Virus record (IMG/VR): IMGVR_UViG_3300006802_000184
Location: 1 to 42,206 of that record
DNA: 42,206 nucleotides
Source of the DNA: a virus
Reading direction: 5' to 3' (one strand)
Part shown: positions 14,651-22,738 of the stretch, piece by piece
How the letters are laid out: the number at the start of each line of letters is the position of its first letter
Position numbering within the stretch: position 1 is the stretch's first letter
Translations under genes and position numbers: made by a program
The notes under the pieces: generated by a model
Database searches by the model: none
What the model saw: only the letters and a program-made list of their open reading frames with translations
Told to the model about the DNA's origin: nothing

Positions 14651-15442
14651 ATGGGCACCACATTTAATAACGACCTCCGACTCACTGAAATTGTAAGTGG
14701 CACGGAAGAAGGTAATTGGGGAAACCTAACTAACACCAACATGCAGTTGCTTGGTGAAGCGTTTGGGTACGGTGAAGAAGAGATTACTGATGGGGCAACA
14801 GCTACAATCACCCTGCAAGATGGGGCTGCTGACGCTGCGCGATCTTTCTATCTGAAGATTACTTCAGATGTCTCAATGACCCAGATTTGTACAATTACAA
14901 TCGGGCCAAACTCTTCTTCTCGTGTCATGTTTATTGAAAATGGCACGACCGCTGGTTTCGATATTGTTATTTCGCAGGGCTCTGGGTCGAATGTTACGAT
15001 CCCAAACGGCGAAGCCAAGATGGTTTACATGGACGGCGTGGGTGCAGGTGCCGCCGTCGTTGACGCCATGGCTGCGATCAAGGTTCTGTCTACCAGACAG
15101 CCAGACCATGTGTATGCCGCTACAGTCACGGGACTGACCGCATCCGGTGGCAATGTAGATATTGATTGGAGTCAGGGTAACATCGTCAGAATCACCAATG
15201 ATGCAGCGGCGACATTTAATGCTCCAACGAATCCTGCGGATGGTGGTAATTATTTGATTATCGTAGAGACAACGACCGGGGCTCAGGCGTCTTGGACTTG
15301 GCCCGCGAGCTTTAAGTGGCGCAACAACGCGGCACCCACCCTGACAACATCAACTGGCGGGGAAAAGGACGTAATTACGCTGATCTATGATGCTACTGAT
15401 AGTGTGTATCTGGCATCGTACACACTTAGTCACCCAGCGTAA
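14651..15442 (+). CDS. Phage tail/fibre-associated protein
   Basis: A 263-residue protein. The N-terminus FNNDLRLTEIVSGTEEGNWG and LTNTNMQLLGEAFGYGEEEI is a motif found at the start of tail-fibre or capsid-fibre proteins in marine phages; I recall it without a precise family name. The rest is all-beta, with two similar strand sets (SVTQICTITI-like at about 76, NIVRITNDAAATFNAPTNPA at about 180). The end WTWPASFKWRNNAAPTLTTS with DVITLIYDA is typical. A short N-terminal anchoring segment followed by beta domains suggests a small fibre. Codon use is of the phage backbone. Confidence 0.55.
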   Translation: MGTTFNNDLRLTEIVSGTEEGNWGNLTNTNMQLLGEAFGYGEEEITDGATATITLQDGAADAARSFYLKITSDVSMTQICTITIGPNSSSRVMFIENGTTAGFDIVISQGSGSNVTIPNGEAKMVYMDGVGAGAAVVDAMAAIKVLSTRQPDHVYAATVTGLTASGGNVDIDWSQGNIVRITNDAAATFNAPTNPADGGNYLIIVETTTGAQASWTWPASFKWRNNAAPTLTTSTGGEKDVITLIYDATDSVYLASYTLSHPA

Positions 15443-15443
15443 G

Positions 15444-16019
15444 ATGACCTTTTGCGGCTATCACGGGTCTACGGGCAACGGTCCGTTAACGGAAACGATT
15501 GTTCCGTCTTCTGACGACTCTACTACTGGGTGGTCGTCTAGTACTGTTAACCCAATTTGGCAAGAACTTGGCGTAGAAACGACAGCGGCATACGCACAGG
15601 CTGCAACAAGCGCAACAACGCAAACATGCCCAATAACAGGCGATGACGTTCTTAGTTTGAACATGGCAGACCCATCTGGGCCGGTCGATGTTGGTGCCGT
15701 TCAAGGAATGAGAGTCAGGTATCAAGTAAGGTTTCAGTGGGTAGGTGTTGAGCCAACCACGTTTAGCGTCCTTTGGACCGTAAGACTAAAGCAGGGCTCT
15801 ACAACAATTGCTTCTGGTACCGCAGGGCCGTTCACAGATCCGCTGGAAGAGCTTAATTGGCAGGCTGAATCAAGTTTTTCCTTGAGTCAGTCTGAGGTAG
15901 ACAGCATTACGGATCATGCACAACTAAAACTAGAAGCAACAGCAACAATGTGCGATGATGGAGCAAATGAAGTAGAAGCAAATCTTGCTTATAGTGTAAT
16001 AGATTACTTTGCCAGATGA
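15444..16019 (+). CDS. Unrecognised beta-rich virion protein (191 residues)
   Basis: I chose ATG at 15444, one base after the preceding stop; an earlier ATG in the same frame lies inside the previous gene. The protein is acidic and Ser/Thr-rich (PSSDDSTTGWSSSTVNPIWQ) with strands such as MRVRYQVRFQWVGVEPTTFS and FSVLWTVRLKQGSTTI. It has four Cys, including one near the N-terminus (MTFCGYHG). The strand pattern suggests a sandwich domain. Position among tail genes supports a virion role, not proved. Followed by a short membrane protein gene after 9 bases. Confidence 0.45.
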   Translation: MTFCGYHGSTGNGPLTETIVPSSDDSTTGWSSSTVNPIWQELGVETTAAYAQAATSATTQTCPITGDDVLSLNMADPSGPVDVGAVQGMRVRYQVRFQWVGVEPTTFSVLWTVRLKQGSTTIASGTAGPFTDPLEELNWQAESSFSLSQSEVDSITDHAQLKLEATATMCDDGANEVEANLAYSVIDYFAR

Positions 16020-16028
16020 TGAGAAGAA

Positions 16029-16196
16029 ATGAACACAGCAATTTTAGTATTTTTCGTACTGGCTACTGTTGTAGTGTTTGTTTACGGCTTGAAAAAGAGC
16101 AACGTAGGCAAAACAACGGTGATAATGACCGAAGGTCTGATGCGGATCTTGACCACCAAGCCTCCTTGTGATTGCGAAAAGGAAGACCCAAAGTGA
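16029..16196 (+). CDS. Small single-pass membrane protein (55 residues)
   Basis: Starts MNTAILVFFVLATVVVFVYG, a clear N-terminal membrane segment at about 3-20, then a basic patch (LKKSNVGK) and a CDC-containing tail (KPPCDCEKEDPK). A class of holin or spanin helper, or a virion-linked membrane protein, would fit. The GAGAAG site lies just before the ATG. Its stop codon TGA overlaps the GTG start of the next gene (GTGA), so the two are probably translated together. No named family recognised. Confidence 0.55.
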   Translation: MNTAILVFFVLATVVVFVYGLKKSNVGKTTVIMTEGLMRILTTKPPCDCEKEDPK

Positions 16197-16426
16197 CAGA
16201 GGAAGCTATCGTCAAGTTTCTTCCTGCCCTTGTTGCGGCTGGTGCTGCTTGGGGTGCAGTCAAGCAGGGGCTAAACGGCACACAAGAAACAATTAGACAT
16301 CTGAGCGGAGTGCTTGATCGTGTAGGTCAGAAGGTAGACCTACATGGCGAGAAACTGGCAGCAATTGAAGCCGACAAGGAGCATATTAAAGAAATGCTCC
16401 GTAAGGTAGAAAAAAGGAACAGGTAA
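16193..16426 (+). CDS. Small membrane/coiled-coil protein, holin-like (GTG start)
   Basis: I chose GTG at 16193 (VTEEAIVKFLPALVAAGAAW), overlapping the previous stop; a TTG at 16172 would add 7 residues. About 77 residues: a membrane segment at about 7-22 (VKFLPALVAAGAAWGAV) followed by a heptad-like region (IRHLSGVLDRVGQKVDLHGE and onward to KEHIKEMLRKVEKRNR). One N-terminal membrane helix plus a coiled coil resembles small phage membrane proteins of the XhlA/holin-like kind, though those usually have the reverse order. The stop overlaps the next ATG by one base. Confidence 0.5.
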   Translation: MTEEAIVKFLPALVAAGAAWGAVKQGLNGTQETIRHLSGVLDRVGQKVDLHGEKLAAIEADKEHIKEMLRKVEKRNR

Positions 16427-16710
16427 TGCCCGCTGATAAATATACTAGGGGTAAAGAAAAGTTTTCTGGCTACAACAAGCCCAAGAAAACACCTAGTCAT
16501 CCCAAAAAATCTCACGCTGTACTGGCCAAAGAAGGTGATACAGTAAAGCTGATCAGGTTCGGGCAGCAGGGTGTTAAGGGTAGTCCTAAAAAGCAGGGGG
16601 AGTCCGAAAGCTACGCCAATCGGCGTAAATCATTTAAGGCTCGTCATGCAAAAAACATCAAAAAGGGCAAGCTGTCTGCTGCGTATTGGGCAGATAAAGT
16701 GAAGTGGTGA
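16426..16710 (+). CDS. Small conserved basic phage protein (94 residues)
   Basis: A Lys-rich protein with the pattern PADKYTRGKEKFSGYNKPKK - HPKKSHAVLAKEGDTVKLIR - FGQQGVKGSPKKQGESESYA - RRKSFKARHAKNIKKGKLSA - AYWADKVKW. I recall a very well-conserved phage family with exactly this layout (DUF5872-like; the name is from memory). Function is not established; the high charge and the position before the tail nozzle suggest a virion-linked or DNA-binding role. The end KVKW* is followed one base later by the nozzle gene ATG. Confidence 0.6.
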   Translation: MPADKYTRGKEKFSGYNKPKKTPSHPKKSHAVLAKEGDTVKLIRFGQQGVKGSPKKQGESESYANRRKSFKARHAKNIKKGKLSAAYWADKVKW

Positions 16711-16711
16711 G

Positions 16712-19048
16712 ATGCAGTTTCTGAAACTCGTGTTCAGGCCCGGACAGTACACTGACGGGACCAACTACTCTAATGAGGGTAGCTGGTTTGACGTTGATAA
16801 AGTCCGTTTCCGCAAAGGGTTTGCAGAAAAATTTGGTGGCTGGAAAAAGTTTATTTCCGAAGGGTTTGTTGGTCAGTGCCGCAACATCCACAACTGGGCC
16901 ACGAACGGTGCTTCCTTGCACCTTGGTATTGGCACGACCTCTAAGGTTTACGTTGTGCAGGGTGCAGACACAGACCCCGCGCCATCTTTTCCGATTACAG
17001 ACATCACGCCAATTCGCAGAGCAGACCAAACTGTCACTGTGGATGTTACGGCAAACAGCAGTCTTGTCTTTGTAACAGACACCATTCATGGTGCCCAAGA
17101 GGGTGACTATGTAACTCTCTCTGGCACCGGAGATAGTAGTGTTGACCAAGAACACAGGATCTCTGCCCTAGGCGACTTAAACGGAGATGATGTAGCAAAC
17201 AAGTATGCCATTCAGATTGATGGCTATTATCCGTCGTCTACAACCTCATACTCAGCCGCCGTTGCTAACTACCAAACAAATGTTGGATCTGACGTATCCA
17301 CTCCCCCGCAGGGTTGGGGTCAGGAAAACTGGAACGAGGGACCGTGGGGAGGATCAGAGGCTTCAGAAGGATCTCTTGGTGCCCGTGTATGGAACATGGA
17401 CAACTACGGGGACGACCTCCTGATTAACCTGCGTTTCGACAAAATCTATTATTGGGACGAAAGTGTTGGTGGAAGAGCGGTTGCTCTCAACGACAGAATC
17501 CGATCCGAAGGTAACCCCGGACTAGCAAGCGCTTCGACCAGTTCTGCGGTCACCATTAAAGATGAGGGCCACGGGGTAGGCGTGGGTGACAACGTTGTCG
17601 TAACATCAGCTTCTACGGTGGACTTGCTGGGCACATGGCCTGTTACCGCAGTTAACACTAGGTCTGAATATGTTATTCAGATTGGCACCACCATTACAGT
17701 ATCTAACGAAGCTATCGTACTAAAATATTTTGCTGGAACAGCATTTTGCCCTACGCGAGCCCTTCAGGTTCTGACATCGGAGCAAGGAAGGCACGTTATC
17801 GCGTTCGGTGCCAACCCGATCGGCAGCAATCAAATTGACAAACTCTTGGTCCGATGGTCGTCGTCAGAAGATCCGACGACATGGGAGCCGCTTTCTACAA
17901 ATAGCGCAGGATTTCAGGATCTATCCTCTGGCTCTGAAATTATCGGCGCACTAAGCACCCGCCTTGAGACACTGATCTGGAGCGACACTGCGCTTACGAG
18001 CATGCGCTATGTAGGCTCACCGTTCTACTTCTCGTTTAACGATGTAGGTCGGGGTATGTCCATGGTTGGACCCAACGCCTGTGCTAATGCGAACGGCGCT
18101 GTGTTCTTCATGGACCGTGGCTCGTTCTATGTCTACTCTGGCTCTGTGCAGCGGCTGCGTTGTCCTGTACTCAGCACTGTATTTGATGACTTCAACTACG
18201 ACGAGGCAATTCAGGTAGCTTGCGGCACTAACCTAGACTTTTCGGAGGTGATCTGGTTCTACCCGTCGTCTGGCTCAACCATAAACGACAGGTATGTCGT
18301 ATATAACTACGACGAACAGATTTGGTATTGTGGCTCTATGAATCGCGGAGCATGGGACAACGCAGCCGTTCGGCCTTACCCAAAAGCAAGCAGCGTGAAT
18401 AGTGTGACACTTGGAGAAAACCCAATTCAAACACCAACAACAAGTACTGATTTGGTGGTTGTCACCTCTCCATCCCACAGCCTTAGTGTTGGCGATCAAG
18501 TTATTTTGAGTGGCCTTGAGGGCGGCAATGGTATTAGCAGCCTTGTGCTCAATACCCAGCACACTGTGACAAGTGCTACGTATGGTGGTAACGCCAATCT
18601 TTTTACAATCAATGTCGGTACGCAAGCTACAGGCACCGGCTCGTTCGGCGGCAGCGACGGTAGCTATGATGCACCTAATTACATATACAGCCACGAACTA
18701 GATTGGGATGACGATGGGTCTCCCATGACTGCCTACATCGAGAGCAGCGACTTTGATCTTGGTGACGGAGACAGGTATCTGTTTCTGAGCCGCATATTGC
18801 CTGACATCAAGTTTATTGATGCAGGCGAAGCAGATCAGGTCAAGGTGACGATGAACGGAAGGGACTTTCCAATGAGGTCGCAGGACAGCCCGCCGCTCTC
18901 AGAGAGCTTGTTTACCAGAACTTCTACACAAGACCACATCAGGGGTCGCGCCCGCCAAGCATCCATGAAAATAGAAAGCTCTGGCTCTGGATATGGGTGG
19001 AGGCTTGGTCAGGTTCGCGTTGATGTCAGGTCGGACGGAAAGCGATGA
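16712..19048 (+). CDS. P22 gp10-like tail nozzle / packaged-DNA stabilisation protein
   Basis: A 778-residue protein. The start FRPGQYTDGTNYSNEGSWFD - DKVRFRKGFAEKFGGWKKFI is the signature of P22 gp10-like stabilisation proteins, which close the tail tube and carry the spikes. Further family marks are FDKIYYWDE, ARALQVLTSEQGRHVIAFGA-like repeats, VRWSSSEDPTTWEPLSTNSA, GSGSEIIGALSTRLETLIWS-like, and FFMDRGSFYVYSGSVQRLRC. The C-terminus has DLGDGDRYLFLSRILPDIKF. Residues about 100-190 and 560-650 are small beta insertions (VTLSGTGD, VILSGLEGGNGI). Length is longer than P22 gp10, as in other environmental podoviruses. It overlaps the next gene by four bases. Confidence 0.75.
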   Translation: MQFLKLVFRPGQYTDGTNYSNEGSWFDVDKVRFRKGFAEKFGGWKKFISEGFVGQCRNIHNWATNGASLHLGIGTTSKVYVVQGADTDPAPSFPITDITPIRRADQTVTVDVTANSSLVFVTDTIHGAQEGDYVTLSGTGDSSVDQEHRISALGDLNGDDVANKYAIQIDGYYPSSTTSYSAAVANYQTNVGSDVSTPPQGWGQENWNEGPWGGSEASEGSLGARVWNMDNYGDDLLINLRFDKIYYWDESVGGRAVALNDRIRSEGNPGLASASTSSAVTIKDEGHGVGVGDNVVVTSASTVDLLGTWPVTAVNTRSEYVIQIGTTITVSNEAIVLKYFAGTAFCPTRALQVLTSEQGRHVIAFGANPIGSNQIDKLLVRWSSSEDPTTWEPLSTNSAGFQDLSSGSEIIGALSTRLETLIWSDTALTSMRYVGSPFYFSFNDVGRGMSMVGPNACANANGAVFFMDRGSFYVYSGSVQRLRCPVLSTVFDDFNYDEAIQVACGTNLDFSEVIWFYPSSGSTINDRYVVYNYDEQIWYCGSMNRGAWDNAAVRPYPKASSVNSVTLGENPIQTPTTSTDLVVVTSPSHSLSVGDQVILSGLEGGNGISSLVLNTQHTVTSATYGGNANLFTINVGTQATGTGSFGGSDGSYDAPNYIYSHELDWDDDGSPMTAYIESSDFDLGDGDRYLFLSRILPDIKFIDAGEADQVKVTMNGRDFPMRSQDSPPLSESLFTRTSTQDHIRGRARQASMKIESSGSGYGWRLGQVRVDVRSDGKR

Positions 19049-19248
19049 CCCAAAAAACTTATTTACCGTTGCCCGGAGCCCCGCAGCAATATGGCCCCCA
19101 AGAAGAACAGACATTCCGTCGCACCGTAGAGCAGAACTTCAAAGATGTAGCTACAGATGTGAACAATCTTGAGTCTGCTGAATCGTCAAGCATCTCTAAG
19201 ACGATGAGGAAGTACCAGTTCTTGTTTATGGGTGCATCTAATGTCTGA
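19045..19248 (+). CDS. Small tail-linked protein (67 residues)
   Basis: Reads TQKTYLPLPGAPQQYGPQEE - QTFRRTVEQNFKDVATDVNN, then a polar helix. The start LPGAPQQYxPQEEQTFRRxxE is common at the N-terminus of small virion proteins or tail-fibre anchors just after the nozzle gene in environmental phages. A helical middle fits trimer or anchor formation. The ATG overlaps the nozzle stop (ATGA), and the 3' end overlaps the start of the next gene by 8 bases. Confidence 0.55.
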   Translation: MTQKTYLPLPGAPQQYGPQEEQTFRRTVEQNFKDVATDVNNLESAESSSISKTMRKYQFLFMGASNV

Positions 19249-19600
19249 CACATTCAAGGTGCTTGGGCAGTTGCGGCCCGGATCTGCGTCAGTGAGCCCG
19301 ACACCAGAGGGGGCGACCTCAGAAAGCATTATCTACACGGTGCCAGATGGAGCCCAGACCACTGTAAGCAGCATCGTTGTTTGCCATGCTGGCAGCGGGA
19401 ATCACGCTTACTATATTGCGATTAGACCTAATCGGGCACCTAGAGAACTAAAACACTATATTGCTTACGGCAAATCTTTGTCATCAACAGGAAATGCAGT
19501 CATTGTAGCTGGCATCACCCTTAACGATGGTGATGCTATAGAAGTGCAGACCAATGGACCTGATGTCGTATTTAGCGTGTTCGGAGTGGAGACAGTATAA
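19241..19600 (+). CDS. Conserved small virion protein (119 residues)
   Basis: I chose ATG at 19241 (SDTFKVLGQLRPGSASVSPT). The pattern VLGQLxPxxxSxxxxYTVPD, then TTVSSIVVCHAGSGNHAYYI, AIRPNRAPRELKHYIAYGKS and SVFGVETV is a well-known small beta protein seen near tail genes of marine phages. It is one predicted sandwich without catalytic residues. Function is not established; a tail or capsid fibre role is likely. It overlaps both neighbours by a few bases. Confidence 0.6.
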   Translation: MSDTFKVLGQLRPGSASVSPTPEGATSESIIYTVPDGAQTTVSSIVVCHAGSGNHAYYIAIRPNRAPRELKHYIAYGKSLSSTGNAVIVAGITLNDGDAIEVQTNGPDVVFSVFGVETV

Positions 19601-20583
19601 TGGATGAAATTATTGAATTTTTGCGCCGTATTGCTGCTGGCCCTGAGCTTCCTGATGATGTTGTGCTATTGTCTGCACCTCCCATTGGTCTCTCGGGTTC
19701 GGGTATTGCATCTCTTCCAGCTACAGCGCGATCTATTGGATCTATTGCACGTAGAGCCCCTGATCTTGTCCGGTGGCTTGCCTCTGGCAAGGTGCTGAAG
19801 CAGGGGGGGTCGACTTGGAATCGTCTCACTCAGGGCCTTACTTCCGCACAGAAGAGGATGGTTGCGGAAAACCCCCAAATGTTTAGGAATTATTTTCGGA
19901 GCGTAAGACAGCCCAATGAAGCAGTCAGGGTTGGGCAGGGAACCGGCCCCGGCACTGCACTTGTTAGGCGTCCACCCGTAGAGGTTAGCAGGACGACAGG
20001 TACGTCGGTTGGCCCGAGGGCGCAGACCTCCATGTCTCCTACAACAGGAACGTCTGTCGTAGTGCGTAATCCAATGGCTGCCGCACAAATGGCGCCCAGA
20101 GGTATTGCAAGTATTCCGGCTGCTGCGGGCACAGGCGCTGCGTCTGGCTCAATGGGTAGAAATCTTCTTCCGTGGCTCATTGGCGGCGGCGCAGGCGCAC
20201 TTGCACTCGATCAGATTTTTGGTGGAGAAGAGGCCCCTGTTGCACCTGAAGCCTCACCAATTCGCGGTCAAGCCCAACCACCACTTCCTGTTGAGGTCTC
20301 GCCAAGCCCAAGCCCCATTCCACGCCCCAGACCCGTAGTCGAGCGGATGCGTGATCTTATGCCCACAACTCTTGTTGAGAATACCAGACGGGCGGACATG
20401 GGTGTTCCGGTTCAGGATATTGTCATGGCAGAACTGCGGCGTAAGCCTGAGATGCGCCGACAGTTTGTTAAGTCCCACACTCCCGGGGTCATGGGCACAT
20501 GGCAGGATCTGCCCTATGAGCTTCGGCCCGCTACCACACTGAGCGAACGTGAAATCAGGCGCATGATTGAAGCGAGCAGATGA
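19600..20583 (+). CDS. Putative internal (ejection) protein with a Gly-rich membrane segment
   Basis: A 327-residue protein. The N-terminus DEIIEFLRRIAAGPELPDDV is helical. A Gly/Ala-rich hydrophobic segment at about 183-203 (LLPWLIGGGAGALALDQIFG) is a glycine-zipper-like membrane helix, followed by a Pro-rich stretch (PPLPVEVSPSPSPIPRPRPV). The C-terminus is helical and basic (MAELRRKPEMRRQFVKSH). The layout fits proteins packed in the head and ejected into the cell envelope. It is encoded directly before three other such genes. The function is an inference from position and composition. Confidence 0.5.
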   Translation: MDEIIEFLRRIAAGPELPDDVVLLSAPPIGLSGSGIASLPATARSIGSIARRAPDLVRWLASGKVLKQGGSTWNRLTQGLTSAQKRMVAENPQMFRNYFRSVRQPNEAVRVGQGTGPGTALVRRPPVEVSRTTGTSVGPRAQTSMSPTTGTSVVVRNPMAAAQMAPRGIASIPAAAGTGAASGSMGRNLLPWLIGGGAGALALDQIFGGEEAPVAPEASPIRGQAQPPLPVEVSPSPSPIPRPRPVVERMRDLMPTTLVENTRRADMGVPVQDIVMAELRRKPEMRRQFVKSHTPGVMGTWQDLPYELRPATTLSEREIRRMIEASR

Positions 20584-21716
20584 TGTACGAAAATAATTAT
20601 GCTGGCGGTGGAATTACGACACTTCCGGGTTACTTCTGGGGCGGCTTCTTAAAGGGTCTTTCAAAAGTGGCTGGCGCAGCCTCTATGATTCCGGGGCCAC
20701 ACCAAGTATTCGCAGCGCCAATAGCGATGGCCTCAGGTTGGGGTGCCAGCAAGATTGATTCACGTGGACCTCAAGCAACTAGCGGCCAAGGTTCTGGCGG
20801 GTTTATGGGCGGCTTGCAGTCTACGGCCAATTTTCTTTCTAACCCACTGGTTAGCGCCATTGCAATTCCGACCGCCATGGCAGGGATACGAGCGCTAAGA
20901 GGCAACCGGCAACAGCCACCTCAGTTTATGCCGCAGTACGCGCCTACTGCATCCATGTTTAATCCGTATGGTGGTGGCTTTGGGATGGGCATGCCTGCTC
21001 CATACCAAAACTTTCTGGGGAACATGCAGTCCATGTACGGCTTCCCCGGTCAGTACACTCCCATGAGGCAGGGAACATACAGTCAGCCTATGCAGGGTGG
21101 CTCGCCCAGCCGTGGCTCATACGGCGACAGTGGGTCCGAAAGGTCTGGCCCCCAGCTTGGCCGCGAAAACGAAACACCCAGAATGAAGATGTACGCACAG
21201 GGTGGCATGGTGGACATTCCGTTTGAAGGGTTTATCCCGCCCACAGAAGACGGCATGCCCGAAAGCAGTGGTGCAGTTGATGACCGCGTAGGAGTTACAA
21301 AGCCAGATTCTTCCGAAATATCTGCTGACATTGTAGAAATGTTTCAGATGCTTAAGGAAGCCTTGATGAACATGGAAGAAAGCTGGGCTCAAGAAATTAT
21401 TTTACTGGCTGTGGAAAACTTTGGCGAAGACTTTGTGGTTCGTTTCGCTGAAGAACTGTCCACATCTGGTGGCGACCTTTCTGAAGAAGTTGAAACGGAC
21501 AGAATGGTCGAGATGCAGTTCAAGCAAAACCTTGCTAACGGTGGGCCTGTAAAGATTGGTGCCGCTATCGCCCCTAACGAATATGTACTCACCGCACGAC
21601 AGGTTCGTAAGGTTGGTGGCGGTGATGCAAAAGAAGGTGCCAAAAGACTTAAGGGTCTGGCTTCCATGCTAGACAATATGGACACACAGAAGCCTTTGGA
21701 ATTGTCTGCCCGATGA
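20580..21716 (+). CDS. Putative internal (ejection) protein with GG motifs
   Basis: A 378-residue protein. The N-terminus MMYENNYAGGGITTLPGYFW is followed by a Met/Gly/Pro/Gln-rich middle (about 115-180). Residues about 200-290 are acidic (VDDRVGVTKPDSSEISADIV). The C-terminus LANGGPVKIGAAIAPNEYVL - TARQVRKVGGGDAKEGAKRL is recognisable: GGP followed by IxxxANEYVxTAxxVRxxGGGxxxxGAKRL recurs in internal or tape-measure-like proteins of environmental podoviruses. GG motifs also occur at 7-11 and at YAQGGMVDIPFEGF. Probably ejected with the DNA. The ATG overlaps the previous stop. Confidence 0.6.
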   Translation: MMYENNYAGGGITTLPGYFWGGFLKGLSKVAGAASMIPGPHQVFAAPIAMASGWGASKIDSRGPQATSGQGSGGFMGGLQSTANFLSNPLVSAIAIPTAMAGIRALRGNRQQPPQFMPQYAPTASMFNPYGGGFGMGMPAPYQNFLGNMQSMYGFPGQYTPMRQGTYSQPMQGGSPSRGSYGDSGSERSGPQLGRENETPRMKMYAQGGMVDIPFEGFIPPTEDGMPESSGAVDDRVGVTKPDSSEISADIVEMFQMLKEALMNMEESWAQEIILLAVENFGEDFVVRFAEELSTSGGDLSEEVETDRMVEMQFKQNLANGGPVKIGAAIAPNEYVLTARQVRKVGGGDAKEGAKRLKGLASMLDNMDTQKPLELSAR

Positions 21717-22738
21717 ATGAAATGAAGTCATACCAAGAAGGCGGCATGATGACACCCCGCCAAGCCAGACAGGCTCGTGACATTGCTCATTATGTAATGA
21801 GTCAGGCTGCTGATGCAGGAAAGATTCGTCAGACAAACTATCCTGACGTTAACCCAGAAGGTCGTCGTGGTATCGCTGCACTGTTGCTCCGGGCACAGCG
21901 CATGGCCGATCAAGATGGTCGCGAGGCCAGAAGGCTTCCTATGGGTCCTCCGTCGTACCAAGAAGGAGGTATGACGTACAGCTACGGCGTTGCCCCAGAG
22001 ATTGCTCCATGGGCATCGGGTGTTGCGGGTCAGGCGCAGCAATATGGGCAGATGTTCCCATACGGAACCCCAATGCAACAGGCTGCACTTCAGGGAATGC
22101 AGATTTATGGGATGGGTCAGGGGCCACAGGCCACCCTTGATGCATACCAGACAATGACAGGTGGGGCGCAGGGCTTTATTGACCCACAGGTGTCGCTACA
22201 GGAGCGCATGATCCGGCAGCAAGAGGCCGGGCAGCTTCAGAACATTGGCTCTCAGGCCGCATTGGCGGGAGCGTTTGGCAGCGGTCGCCACGGCCTCGGT
22301 GAACAGGCGGTTAGGCAGGGTGCAAGGCAGCAGATCGAAGACCTTGGAGCCCGCGCATATGCCGATGCGTTTAATCGACAGATGCAGATGGCTGGTGGCC
22401 TTGCCTCTCTTGGTGGCCAGCAGCAGAGAGAGCAGATGGAGCGCCTTGGCATGCTTGGTCAGGCTGGGCAGCAGCAGTTTATGATGCCTTATCAGAATCT
22501 TCAGGCACAGCTAGGGGTCATGGGGGCGCTTCCGTACCGTGGAGATACGCAGGCTATGCCTACGCAGGGTCAGGGATTCTTTGGTTCCGTTGTCCCAACT
22601 CTACTTGGTGGTCTTGGTACATATCGGGAGTACCAACGAGGCGAGCGGGACAGAAATTTTTTTGAAGATTACATGAGAAGCAGAATGGGTGGAGACAATA
22701 GTGGGAACGCTTCCGTATCGTGGACGGAGGATATCTGA
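21713..22738 (+). CDS. Putative internal (ejection) protein, Gln/Met-rich
   Basis: A 341-residue protein with two SYQEGGM motifs (about residues 4-10 and 81-87). The middle (about 100-270) is Gln, Met, Gly and Ala-rich (AQQYGQMFPYGTPMQQAALQ), with a helical stretch LQERMIRQQEAGQLQNIGSQ - AALAGAFGSGRHGLGEQAVR that is common in podovirus internal virion proteins (FGSGRHG type motif). The end has a small hydrophobic piece (GFFGSVVPTLLGGLGTYREY). Coupled to the gene before (ATGA) and to the next (TGATG). Role inferred from neighbours and composition. Confidence 0.55.
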   Translation: MNEMKSYQEGGMMTPRQARQARDIAHYVMSQAADAGKIRQTNYPDVNPEGRRGIAALLLRAQRMADQDGREARRLPMGPPSYQEGGMTYSYGVAPEIAPWASGVAGQAQQYGQMFPYGTPMQQAALQGMQIYGMGQGPQATLDAYQTMTGGAQGFIDPQVSLQERMIRQQEAGQLQNIGSQAALAGAFGSGRHGLGEQAVRQGARQQIEDLGARAYADAFNRQMQMAGGLASLGGQQQREQMERLGMLGQAGQQQFMMPYQNLQAQLGVMGALPYRGDTQAMPTQGQGFFGSVVPTLLGGLGTYREYQRGERDRNFFEDYMRSRMGGDNSGNASVSWTEDI